A stretch of 21,989 bases of DNA, taken from assembly GCA_004802705.1 (NCBI GenBank), contig SGPL01000543.1, positions 1-21,989 of the forward strand. The letters run 5' to 3'. Below are positions 8,573 through 19,254 of the stretch, piece by piece. The notes beneath the pieces were generated by a model. That model did no database searches. It saw nothing but the letters and a program-made list of their open reading frames with translations, and was not told the origin of the DNA. The DNA is from Bondarzewia mesenterica (lineage: Eukaryota; Basidiomycota; Agaricomycetes; Russulales; Bondarzewiaceae). The number at the start of each line of letters is the position of its first letter. Within the stretch, counting starts at the first letter, position 1. Both the position numbers and the translations under genes were made by a program.

Positions 8573-9454
8573 ATGTCTTCATATGACAAGGATCCATTCT
8601 ACCTGAGGTATCTCTCAATCAAAACTCACTGATGCATAGTATTGATGCTCTCTTTAGATACTAGTAGGTGTTTGTACCTCTGTTACATCGTCACAAGTCC
8701 ATCTCAAACAACATGTCCCACAGCACAGGACATTCCGGCAAACATGGCCATGAATTTCTCGAGTTTGAGTACTCACATGGTCGTCTCCGATACGCGAACA
8801 ACTCCAATTATCGTAATGACTCGTTGATTCGCAAAGAAAGTGCGTATATTGTTATTAGTTTTGTCGCGAGCGCCATGTTCGGTGCAATCCACGCTGTTAA
8901 AATTCTTTTCTGACGCAATTCATCTCTTCCGCTCTCGTCGTCTTCTTTTTATCAACAAAGTGTGGGTGGGTCCGCTCGTGGTGAAAGAGTTGAAGCATAT
9001 AGTGGAGCAAAGCGAGATCACGAAGTGCGTCTGCCTCCCGTCTTATTGCCCGCTCATTCTGCAACTGATATCTCGCTTCCTTTTCCTCACAGAGAAGATG
9101 ATACGAACTGGCCAAAAAAGAACATCGTTGGGAAGCAAGAGCTCGAGATTCGTGTAGGCAACGATCACATCGCATTTGAGGTGTGTTTCTTATGTCTTAG
9201 TGGGACGTATGAATTCGCAAACTGTGTGCATCTTCTTGTAGACGGCGAAAATCGGATCGCTGGCGGACATCCAGGATAGCGAGGATCCAGAAGGGTTGCG
9301 TGTGTTCTATTATCTGGTGCAGGACCTGCGGGTGCGTCTTGTACTTTTTCCATCAAGTTTCACTCAAATGCTGATGAAAAGCTCGAAATTGTGGCGATGG
9401 CAGTGCTTTATCTTCTCCCTGATCTCCCTTCACTTCAAGATCAAGCCCATCTAG
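8573..9454 (+). CDS. MAGO: Mago nashi, exon junction complex core subunit
   Basis: Heterodimer partner of Y14 (RBM8A). The pair locks eIF4A3 onto spliced mRNA in the exon junction complex, acting in mRNA localisation, export and decay. Seven exons: 8573-8607, 8658-8663, 8724-8839, 8961-9024, 9093-9180, 9242-9331 and 9404-9454. All GT-AG, all in phase, 149 aa (animal orthologue about 146). Signature segments: [82 protein letters not shown] and the invariant C-terminus [12 protein letters not shown]. Exon 2 is only 6 nt (ATACTA) and supplies most of the conserved RYY; skipping it deletes two residues without changing frame. The last codons were placed by the conserved tail, which fixes the acceptor at 9402-9403. 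Presence of mago fits an intron-rich fungus, since many intron-poor yeasts lack it. Confidence 0.96.
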
Positions 9455-10529
9455 CTGCATGACTCTCACATTGTTCCTACTTTTACGGCGCGCTTTTATC
9501 CTCTGTCTTTGTGTCTATCATTCGAGTTTTGCTCATACTGTATAAATGAAAAACAGTTGCTGTTCTTTACTGTATCATTACTGCGTGAGTGTTATCAACA
9601 CTCTTTCTTGTGATTCTTCCAATTGAACTTTGGGATGGTGTAAAGCAGTCTGAGAGTCTCTGTCGATGCGTTAATTTGGTTACTGAGACTGAGGCTTTGA
9701 CATGTGAAGGTGAGTCAATTTGCGAACCAAAGGTCATTCTACGCCAATAAATACCATGGAAGTCGACGGAAACCTACCGTCTGAGCCTATCGACATCGCA
9801 AATGTTCTTGCTGCTTGTCGATTACTCGCCAATCCGAAGGCAGGACCAAAATGATTACTTTTCAATCCCGCGCGCACCATGTTGTCCTTGAGTTAATCTT
9901 TTCTCGGTTCCTTTCGTTGCTTTCGCCGACCATGATGGCTTGGATGGTGTTAACGATACACTCCTTGCTGCGGCTGTCTGATGATCTCTCGTCTGCACGT
10001 CCGTCGATCATTGTCTCATCTGAAATGATTCGCTAGGTTGTTCTCGTGCATCTTGAGCTTTATACTGCTCACCCTTCTTTTCGTATCGGTGCCTTGTAAA
10101 TTAGAACGACTTGTGACAGGAGCGAAGCCAGGCCGATTGTAAGATTGTGTACCCGATGGCTAGTTCACAGGCGCTCAAGGAATTCAGTGTTCACATGGTG
10201 GGCTTGGTGACATACGGCAACCGATTTACTCACAGCATCTGAAGTTCATACTGCATGAGTTTTCGATCAATAGGTTCACTTACCTACCAAGGTTTACGGC
10301 GATGATGCGGAGGAAAGACAATACATATATACCGGACCATATATACTATGGCAGCATTGAGGCCCCCCTCACGTTTAGTATTTGGCCCGCGAATTCATCT
10401 CGTCAAGGTGAGTTCAATTAACACCTAGTGATCAGTATTAATCAAGCAGCAGTTGAGCAGCACTATGCAAATTATCGTGGACACCGAATGGAAATGGAAG
10501 CAACTCTTTGCACGGGCTTTGCGAGTAGC
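9455..10529. other. Unassigned region with broken coding-like segments
   Basis: A good initiation context (ACCATGG) at 9757 opens 32 codons (MEVDGNLPSEPIDIANVLAA and on) and then stops. Further coding-like stretches follow in other frames. Examples are FSVPFVAFADHDGLDGVND near 9902-9970, and a long frame ending in HIYYGSIEAPLTFSIWPANS at about 10170-10405, followed by a plausible GTGAGT donor at 10407. I recognise no family. The mosaic of frames suggests a decaying gene or unplaced small exons. I do not call a CDS. Confidence 0.35.
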
Positions 10530-11275
10530 TGATGCATGGCACTTTACCTTCGCAAATTCGTCGCAGTCAATCGGCTCATTATTACAGACCGCATGTGCCC
10601 TTCGATCCGCGCGAAGAAGCGGCAGAGTGCTCGAGGAGCATCTCTGGCTCCGCGACACAGACGGCTGGCGAACAGAATGGTTATTGGGTGGGCTATCGCC
10701 GTCGACAAATATACTGTCTACACCATCCAAGATGACACAAAAGTAAGCGGGCCTATCTATATCGCTACAAAGTCCGGTATGTGTCAATTTCTGCCCTTGC
10801 ACCTTCAAACCTGCTGAGATGGTTGTAGCATCATTCTCTTGTCCCCTCGTGCGCTCCCTCCCATATTGCCCTTCGGTCTCGTTCGCCGCGCCGCTATCCG
10901 CTCCTGCGTTTCCTAAGAATGCACACGACTCAACAACGCTTCCCGGCAGTTTGACAGACTCTCTCCTTTCCTACCTTCTAATTTCACCACCAGCCTCCTT
11001 ACCTTCGCTTGCGGGCGCGACTTCTACTCTCCCCTTCATTCCTGCGCGGACTGCCAGTGGGCTTACCGCAAATGGCTCTGCACTATCAGCTTCCCGCGGT
11101 GCGCCGAGTTCCCGAGCAACGTCACCACGAGTACGGACGACGATGGCGCGCAACGGGTGTTCCCCGCGCTGCTCCTGCAAGCCTCTGGCATGACGCCGCG
11201 GAACCCGAGACTCGGGAACCTCACTACGAGCTTCGCGCAACTCCTGCCATGTTCGAAACTGGGACCAGTCACCTG
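10530..11275 (+). pseudogene. MID1: Truncated, frameshifted MID1-like calcium-channel subunit
   Basis: Mid1 is the extracellular, Cys-rich regulatory subunit that works with the Cch1 pore in fungal stretch- and stress-activated calcium uptake. Recognisable blocks occur in order but in different frames. LWLRDTDGWRTEWLLGGL is followed, after a -1 shift near 10705-10715, by YTVYTIQDDTKVSGPIYIAT. A GT-AG intron (10777-10828) leads to ASFSCPLVRSLPYCPSVSFA. After a second -1 shift near 10975-10985 come TFACGRDFYSPLHSCADCQ, AYRKWLC, PRCAE and LLPCSKL, then a stop. I recall about 600 aa for the family; only about 235 are visible. The N-terminal half (signal peptide, N-glycosylated region) and the final Cys-rich tail are missing. 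Two shifts plus loss of both ends favour a real relic. Confidence 0.75.
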
Positions 11276-12249
11276 CTGAGTGTCGCCGCAAAGCTGACCG
11301 TTTCAACAGGTTTCGACAAGGTATGTTACAAGTCCGCAAAGTACAATCAGTAGTATCCTCAATGGATACCCGTCATGTGAGGTTTCAGTTTCTCGTCTAC
11401 TAGTTGCCTCTCGCCCAACCAACATCCTGATCCCAAAAAGCCTAGCATGCAAGCCCTGCATACCTGCTCTACATTTTCTGCTATTCCTATTCTCTTCGTT
11501 CGATACCCTTCAACCACTTGCTCTCATCGCGCAATGCAGCAACAGTACTGATGACTGACATACCAGGTTGATCAGACCAGAGTTTTCAAACGGGTAAAAA
11601 AATAACTTGTGCGTGACTCACCTCGAAGAACTTCATGTTCCGGGACTTTCTCAGCGTCCTCAGACTCCCCTTTTAGAAGCTGTGGCAATTGGATCCTCAG
11701 CTCTTTCACCCTTTACCGAGCCTTAAGATTTCCAATGCGTCCTTGAACTTGACTTCCTAGTTCATTTTCATTTTTTTTTCTGGGATCTGGACGTCTCTTC
11801 GCCTGATTCTTCGCCTACCTCAAGGCCTCGTTTCCGGACGTGTTCATCATATTAGGTGCTTTATCAAGCGCTGGAGAAGGAAATGATTCAGTCAGCAGGA
11901 TTTCAGGAATCAAATGTCTAGATTGGACGTGCCATATAGGCGAGGCGAGGACCTCGCAGGAGTCTTTCACACTTCCTTGATTGCCTGCGCACCGATCTAT
12001 GTACAGCATAGTCCTTGCGTGCTACCAGGAAACCAACGGAGGTCCTTTTACAATCATTATTGTGTCAACGAGACATAGTCTAACGAATTATAGTCTAAAC
12101 AAGAAGTAAGCTACACAATGGGTCATCCGCTTTCGCCTATAAAAAGCTAACCTAAAATTTGCACTTTTGCGGCTCAAAGAAACCTCTACGAACATACCAG
12201 CAAAGATAAATAATACACTGACCAAAACCGAAAGCACTTAGACCGATGC
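11276..12249. other. No recognisable gene, about 1 kb
   Basis: Lies between the MID1 relic and the stop codon of the membrane-protein gene. A CT-rich stretch (about 11640-11820) and an A/T-rich stretch (about 12050-12250, probably the 3' region of the minus-strand gene) are the only features seen. I looked for the missing Cys-rich MID1 C-terminus here and did not find it. Confidence 0.4.
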
Positions 12250-13760
12250 TCAGAAGATGAATGATGCGGCCTTCAAATTCTCGTTGACTGTGGTAAGCTG
12301 GACGTCCCTGCCTGCACTCTGAACCTGAACGGAGCCCAGCTGAAGAACGCTTCCCGAAGAACGCTCTTGCCTGCTCACTTCGATAGGCAAACTGAACCGG
12401 GGGTGAGCCAAATCGAGCATGCTCAGGTTGTGTCCCTGGTGCACGCTGTCAGCCACAAGAATGCCGGTCATCTCCCAGGCAGTCTGGTCTATGCTGACCA
12501 AAATGACGATGACTGTGGGATACATGCCCTGATTCACGAAAATTGATTTTAGTGACATTCGAATTGGGCGAGGAATCGTGGCGGGTGAACTCACAGCGAT
12601 GTGAGCAGCGGTGGGGGTGAAGTAATTGGCAATACCTGGGGGCACGAACTCAAACCCTATTAGGAGTATCTGCCATATGTATTTATCAGCTTCTTTTCGA
12701 GGTAGCGCTTATTAACGACACAAGCTTACCCAAAGGATGCAATAGAGGACGCCAGACTCGACCAGAAGGGCAAGGACCTTTTCGACCTTGGTCTTCTTGC
12801 GAGGGCCAAGGGCGCTTTTGATGAGTTTTCGATGTTTCCTAGAATCAGGCGCTGATCAGAACCTAGTGATTACAGCTCGATAGAATATTATGCCCTACCA
12901 TGCTTTGTAGGCGATAAGTGATGTGGCCGCGAGGTTTGTTGCCAGTTCTAGACCATACGTTGCGACTTGAAACCAAAAGGCCAGGACGTTGTAGATGTCA
13001 TTCGGGTCCTCAACGTTGGTTGAGAACACCCTGCTTTGCAATCCCCCAACCAAGAACGTTGTAACTTAGACGAGCATCAACAACGGCCTTTCTCTGATGG
13101 GAATTGAAGGATGCCGTACCAGTAGCAATTATCAATGGAATTATTGGAACGATCATGACCTTCCGTTTTCCATCGTACAGGATCCATACCCTCCAGATGA
13201 CGATGGAGTCGCCTACGAGGAACTGATTCAAAAAGGAATTTCAGCTTCTTCAAGTTTGAACGCAAAAAAGAGAGGACTCACGTTGATGGATGATAGATAT
13301 TGATCCACGAAGCTCAGTTTCAACGTCGTCTCGTTCACCGTTGGATACTTGCTCTCCAATGTCTGATCGGGCTCCCTGATTAGGATGCCTTGGATTTGTT
13401 TCACGACAACAGCAAATTGAGTTCCCCATTGACTGCTCGATGCCCCGAACATGGTGAGAGTGGCAATCAGCAGCACCACATTAGCCCTAGACTGCAATCC
13501 CTTCCGGCTGTCTGGGGTCAGCAGTTAGACTAGCAGAAATACCAGCGGCATCAAACGTACAAAAGCAGATACGTCGAACAGCATATCAGGCAAGTGAATA
13601 TACCTAAATATGACTGGGATGAGCAATGCTCCATAGATGGAGAGGGGAAAAACAATTGACCATAAAATACCGTTTGGAAAACTAGCTGAACCACATTCTG
13701 TACGAAGACGGAACCGACATGCTGGAACACCGCTGACGGCTCGGTCAATGTCGAGTTCAT
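12250..13760 (-). CDS. Orphan seven-transmembrane-like membrane protein
   Basis: Eight exons on the minus strand: 13760-13661, 13603-13561, 13507-13282, 13222-13120, 13064-12899, 12838-12730, 12669-12595 and 12528-12250. All seven introns (53-66 bp) are GT-AG and in phase, giving 366 aa. Hydrophobic segments fall at about 22-48, 55-80, 117-137, 145-165, 185-210, 235-260 and 270-292. A luminal/extracellular-type loop (about 85-115, with NET) and a hydrophilic 70-residue C-terminal tail are also visible. VVQLVFQTVFYG, LVGDSIVIWRVWILYDGKRK, the second-last-helix AYKAWKHRKLIK and GMYPTVIVILVS are patterns I recall from a large uncharacterised Agaricomycete membrane-protein family. It looks intact, with a conserved start at MNSTLTEPSAVFQ. 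Ligand and role are unknown; receptor-like function is inference from topology only. The weak donor of intron 1 (GTCAAT) is the least certain junction. Confidence 0.83.
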
Positions 13761-15959
13761 TGCACGTGGTAGATTTGACTTGTCGGTCTTGTTCAATAGA
13801 AGCTGAAGACGCAAGAAAAGGAGACAACTCTACGACAGCCGGTCTGGCGAGGCCTTATAAGCCATACGGGGAATTATGCGTGAGGAGGTTGTAATGGCAT
13901 AAGCAAAAGAAAGATGAATAGAGGATGTGATTTGGAGAATTCAATAGCATAGCACCTCGGCATCCCCATTTAGCCCCATGCGTCGAGTTGATTTTTTGGC
14001 TTCCTAGCGGTGCACTATCAAGGACAAAGAATAAGAAGATCCCGACACATACGGAGTGATTAGATGAATGAGTAATCGCTGACCTGTTTCGTTCATCGAA
14101 AGATTGTTCCAGTGGCAGCGCGCAGCGCGGACCGCAGCAAGTGCAGTTGTCCAGCACTGAAGTGTGAATGATCACGATGATCACTTCAGATCTCGGAAAT
14201 TCAGCGCGGGAACTGTGGGTCAAGGTATACCTGAACTAGAATATCTGAATAATCAATCACATTGAAACAATTTGGAAAAAAAAGACCAGCGTACTGCATC
14301 TTATGTTATGACCATACAGCGGCCCTTTAAGAAATGGCGGGTAGTTGAATGATGCGGCTGTCTGATTAAATTTGAACGATTCATCTCCTCCGACAGATAT
14401 CGTGAAACTATGACGTCGACGTCCCCTGTTTGAGTCGGTCCCGCCATCGGCAGACAAGGTTTGAGCGTATACTTGAATCTCTGTGCTGTACATAGCAAAT
14501 TGGACTGTGTACCGTAACTCCATACTGATCACGATCCTTGTACTTTCCGACCAGGGCATTAGGAATGAAACGGTGCAATTAATCATTGCAATGATGAGAA
14601 CAAAAAAATCGCGCACGGGCAGCACTTAGCACTAAACCAACTCTTGATGAGAATGAACCGAGCACGGTCCTACATTAAAAGACTCAGAGAAGTAGAGAAC
14701 CTGCCAATTGTCAGAATTTGAGTGTAAAAAAGAGCTAAGTCCGCGCAACTGGTTCACAGATGAACTAGAGTATGTCCTCAATCACGAAACGCTGCACATA
14801 ATCAATCAAGATGATGATGAGAACGGCTGTACGCGCAGCACCAAGCCACATCAAAGGGGGGGGTGCGGACCCTCAGGCCTCAACATCACTGTCCTGGCTA
14901 GGAACCCGACCAGTGGGAACAAAACGTACGACCACTAAACACCATTGTTGATGTTCGACGGAAACGATGAATGTTCCTGACCCACATACTATCCCCTGGC
15001 ACATACTAGCTCCCTCGGAAGAGTCAGACGTTTCGGTGCCGATTTTTTTTTTTCAGAAGCGCGGGCTGCTCTTTAGCCTTGCACGTACTCCTGTTTCTCA
15101 TAACGAAAAGCTAGCAGATCAAGGGAAAGAGAGGCCTCGGTCACGGCGAATACTTACAAAGATTCACTCACACTGGACGAACTCTACTACTATAATAAGT
15201 AGATCCTGGACGCGGTATTGCTGCCTCATATATCATTCAAGTGGTGCGAGTGGAAGCCTTGGGTAGCCTTGGGTGCGCGCTCGAGGCAAGCGCTTAGGGG
15301 GTTCGCTCTTAACACAGAACGACTGTCTTCTGTGTAGTTCGCTGCGGAGACTAGGATTCGCCTAGCGCCAACGGCATGACTCCTGAAATTGAAATTTTGA
15401 CGGCCCGCGGACTGCAAAACTGCGCCACCACAGGAACCAAACCATATAACCTCCTATACGACAAGCGAAAGTAGTAAACACCCGAACTTAATGCATGTGC
15501 ATCAGTACTTAACGGCCGTCAATCACAGCATACATATTTCAGTGACGAATCGAAAAAGTCTACGTAGCGATAGTGAACTTGAAAGTACCAAAAAAAATTA
15601 CAGTAGAAATTAATATCTCATAAATGGCGTGCGTGCTTCAAAGCTTCAAGTTTGGAAAGAGCAGAAGTAGGGTAAGTTGCTTGGATAAACATAAAAAGAA
15701 TTCTGGGAGAAAGAAAAGAATGCGAAAGACTTGTAAGTACGCAGAGACGGCAAAAAGAGAACAACGAAGACTTGAAAGAACAGACGGGGGAAGAGCTCCT
15801 TTTATACATATGATGAACACGCCCCTCACTACCACACCACAACCTCATCATCTATGCTGGTGGACAAAAACAGCAGAACAGCAGAAACAGACCAGGACGG
15901 CGCGATGAAAACATACAGATGGATGGATGTGAGAGAAAATAAAAACAGCGTTCGAGGGA
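13761..15959. other. Long gene-poor interval, about 2.2 kb
   Basis: Includes the promoter side of the membrane-protein gene. A minus-strand open frame at 14257-14625 has a hydrophobic start but no recognised family. There is a T-rich run at 15042-15053, a short direct repeat (GCCTTGGGTA twice, about 15254-15273) and A/T-rich DNA to 15620. No gene is supported. Confidence 0.4.
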
Positions 15960-16489
15960 TCGCAAATGCTGGATGAAAACGAAGAAGAAGAAAAAAGGAA
16001 CAGGGGAAAAGAAAAGGGGAAACATCGAACGCGAATACGAAGCAGCAGAACAGGATGACACAGCAGGTACACAGACACACGGGCATGCGGGCAGAAGGAC
16101 ATGGACGACAGCAGGGATACACGGACAGATACAACAGAGAAAGACGAGACAGGAGAGACAAAGACAGAGCGACAGGACAACAACACGGAGGACGAGGACA
16201 GCAACACAGACGACAGACGACAGACAAACACACACAGAGACATAGAGATACAAACAGTCAGACACATGGCCAGCAAAGACACGACGCAAGCAGCAAGAGC
16301 CAGCGGTGGACGAAACTAGAGTCCGGGACCGGGATGGGGGGGGATGCGGCCAGGAGTGAGATCCAAAGCTCAAATGGAGGAAAAAAAGTCGGGGACAGGT
16401 CGGAAAGACGAAAGAATTTGTCAGGGACTGGAAAAGTGAAGTGAGAGAGAAGAGAGGGATCGAGGAAGGTTTACCACCACCATCACCGC
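15960..16489. other. Purine-rich (plus) / pyrimidine-rich (minus) 3' region
   Basis: Dominated on the plus strand by A, G and C with very little T, in imperfect GACAGA/ACAGAC/GAAGAA words. It sits immediately 3' of the Rua1-type regulator on the minus strand, where it reads as a long CU-rich tract. It is probably 3' UTR and flank. The 265-codon minus-strand frame across it is a by-product of the T-poor composition. Confidence 0.5.
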
Positions 16490-19199
16490 TTACGAGGACG
16501 TGGGCAAGAAGACGTCCCGCTCGCCCTCGATAGTCGAGCCCTGATGGCACGCCGCTGCGTGTTTCCACCTGTCGCGCATGAACCGAGAACGGAGGATCGA
16601 GCAGACAGGGGACCAAAGGAAGAAGGGCATGAGAACACCGCAATCTCACAAAAAGAATCCCGGAAACACGCGCTCAGGCGCTGGGATGAACGCACCAGTG
16701 GATCTCCTTCACCTATCGCGACGTTCAGCATCCAAAACAAGACGGGCGTAGCAAACATAAAGAAATGGGTGGGATGGGGAAAATCGAGGGGGACGTACCT
16801 TGGACTCGACGTCTTTGACGCCCTCTATGGGCACCCACTTGCGGCATCGGTGACACCGCGCCTCGCGCATGGACGTGCGCTCGTGCTTTCCCGCGTTCGG
16901 GCGCGCGGTCGTGCGGAACGCGGTTGGCGGCGAGAAGGGTTGTGTCGTCGTCGGTGAGATGCCTGTCGACGGGCGGGGAGGGGGAGAGTCAGTGCAAGGA
17001 AAGAGAAGGGGGAGGAAAGGCGTACCGTGGTAGTACTGCATGTGGTAGCTGCGCGGTGCTGGATGTGAACACGGCGCGAGGTGGGAGAGGAGGAAAGAGA
17101 GAAAGGGACTCTGTGAGGTAAAATGAGGATCGAGATGTCAATTCACCGAGGACGCAGAAGAAGATAGCACGAGCGAAAGCGGCAGCGCGATGACAGAAGG
17201 ATAGAAATAGAGCGACAGCGAAAGCAAGGAAACCCAGCACAAGAGAATGGAACAAGCACAGAAGGGACAGAGGACCGCAGGACAGAGGACCGCAGGGCAG
17301 CGGGAGAGGAGTCAAAGCATGGGAGAGGTAAATGAGAAAGGGCGGAAAATAAAGCACGGACCACTTGAACGCAGAAAACTTCATACTGAGCCACACGACG
17401 CGGCCCTCTCCACCGCGCGCGCGGGGCTCAGCGCATATGGGACACACGCCGACCTTGTCACGCCCGCGCCCGCGCACGAAACGCGGCGTGTACAGGTCGT
17501 CCGGAGGCACGNGGCTCGTTGGGAATCGCGTGCGGCACGCTGCTTTCGTTGAAAGAAAAAGAGGTATTGATGATCATGACAAAAAAATGGAAACGTCGAG
17601 TCGGTCAGAAGATGGAGGGCGGATGGAAGAAAGAAGAGGGCGTGCGTACGATTTGGACTTGGAGGGGAAAGGGAAGCGCCTGTAGAAGCGCGGGAAGTCG
17701 GGATCGAGCGGGATGTCGGGTGGGAATGTGCGCTGGGCGCATGCCGAGGCGGGTGCACTACGGGACGCCGAGGTCGACGCAGATCCCTGTTGTGGATCTT
17801 GCTCGGGAGACGAGCGTAAGCGCGAGGGAGCAGAGACGCGCAGTTTTTTGTGCGGGCGTTTATCTGTGGAAGTTGAGGGCCTTTTTTTTGGACTTGGGGG
17901 TCACCGATGAGGAGGGACGGATCAGTATTTAGGTTGTGGGTGAGAGAAACTGTGGTTTAACGTTTACCTCTGCCGGTCTGAGCGGAATGGGAGCATAGTT
18001 TTCCTTGTCGGCCGCCCTGCGTCGAGGTCCTCGTCTGAGCACGGGTTTGACGACCAACGGTTTGGGTGGAGGACTTGGAAAGGCAGGCAGGAGGCAGGCC
18101 CTAGCGCGAGAGCGAGTGATGCGGGTTTGGAGGGGTACGTCCAAGTCTGAGTTTGAGTCTGAGTCCGAGTCCGAGTCTGACGCCGAGTCATGATCACGAT
18201 TGGAGCTGGAGAGCGCGGAAAGCGGCGAGCCAAAGGTGGACGGCGAGCGGGTGCGTGCCGGGGTTGCTTCGGGCTCAAGATCGGGCTCTGGGGTTGTGGC
18301 GAGATCCGAAGGGGAGGACGCAAGGTGGGGAAGGGAGGATGTGGGTGGTGCGGGGGAGGAAGGCAAGGATGGGGAGGAGGCGCGTGCGTGCAGGAGGCGG
18401 TCCATGAAGGGCGTGCCTTGAGTGCGAAGGGGAGATGGAGAGTCTGAGAATGTAAGGCTGGGGTCCCGCGAGAAGATGCTGGAACTGTTGCTGCGACTGC
18501 GGCTGCGGTTGTGGGAGAACGGAAGAAGGGGCCGTTTGCGCCTCGGGGAGCGCTCGATGGGGGATATGCCTGGGGAGGGGGAACGGGAGTCGTCGAGGAA
18601 AGAGCGAAATGGCGCAGGGGAGAGGAGGAAGTTGGGCGTTGCAGAGATGGACGGATGAAGGTTCATTATTTTTGAAGTGTCGGGCGGGGAGAAGAAAGAG
18701 GAGGGTGTGAGAGAAGTTGTTTTTTGGAGTGTGAGAGGGGATGGAGAAGCGAACATTGCGCTGTAGTGATAAGAGGGATGATATTTTGGGTCGTCTGCAA
18801 TGTCTGGATAGGAAAAATCGAGGAAGGAGGAAGACGGGTAGGAGGAAGAAGAGTTGGATGCGGCTGAGGAGGAGCGGGAAGTAGGAGCGACAGTGTCCAT
18901 GGCATGCGAGAGAACGAGGTCGCTGCCATTAGGACTAAAATTGCGTTTCGGAGGACCCGCATGCGATGAGGATGTAAGATCGCGCCAGGAGAGGCTGCGA
19001 ATGTTCAGGCGAGGGTCTGCGAGGTCTTCGTAAGTGTTTTCACTGGGCAAAGACTCGGACGGGTGCGGTTCAGACGGGGCAGGCGAACCCGGGAACAGCG
19101 AGGACCAGAGGTCAAGGTCACTGATGAAGAACAAAAAACAAAATGAGTGCTTGTTTTTAAAAAAAATTAAATAAAAAAGACCTACTGAGAGGAGGCCAT
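16490..19199 (-). CDS. Rua1-type zinc-domain transcription regulator
   Basis: Eight exons on the minus strand: 19199-19186, 19120-17968, 17892-17650, 17539-17365, 17048-17026, 16962-16799, 16712-16696 (17 nt) and 16568-16490. Corrected length 621 aa. The N-terminal 430 residues are Ser/Pro-rich and disordered, with an Asp-Ser repeat (DSDSDSDSNSD), basic clusters (SPRRKRP, RRGPRRRAADKEN) and KKRP...KKLR-type nuclear signals. The C-terminus holds DIPLDPDFPRFYRRFP, then DLYTPRFVRG, VCPIC...YHMQYYHGIS and RCHRCRKWVPIEG...WWKHAAACHQG: paired C-x2-C/His sets as in the C-terminal domain of Ustilago Rua1. Splice phases agree except at two sites, both explained by one extra base: the A8 run 17882-17889 and the N at 17512. 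The start MASSH has a strong CACCATGG context; an in-frame ATG at 19256 would add 19 residues. Targets are unknown. Confidence 0.8.
17265..17294. repeat. 15-bp tandem duplication in regulator intron 4
   Basis: GGACAGAGGACCGCA occurs twice in a row within the unusually long (316 bp) fourth intron of the Rua1-type gene. Confidence 0.8.
18138..18190. repeat. Hexanucleotide repeat encoding Asp-Ser tract
   Basis: Degenerate GAGTCT/GAGTCC hexamers in the second exon of the Rua1-type gene encode, on the minus strand, alternating Asp and Ser. Third-position drift between copies suggests the peptide is kept while the DNA repeat decays. Confidence 0.8.
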
Positions 19200-19254
19200 G
19201 GTGTGAGGAAGAGCAAGGGCGACGAAAGGTTCCCACGAATACTCGCACTTGGAC

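Noticed and set aside
10971..11339. 122-codon minus-strand frame
   Set aside because: Antisense to the Cys-rich MID1 blocks, which are clearly recognisable on the plus strand.
14257..14625. 122-codon minus-strand frame with a hydrophobic N-terminus
   Set aside because: Looks signal-peptide-like and has a few regular segments, but I recognise no family and cannot extend it with splice sites; left as unassigned.
15254..15330. Possible tRNA-like stretch with GGTTCGCTC
   Set aside because: No matching acceptor stem, anticodon arm or full T-arm consensus could be drawn.
15852..16649. 265-codon minus-strand open frame rich in Ser, Cys, Leu and Val
   Set aside because: It runs through the CT-rich 3' region and into the last exon of the regulator in another frame. 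Its length follows from the T-poor plus strand; there is no domain, and the composition is low-complexity.
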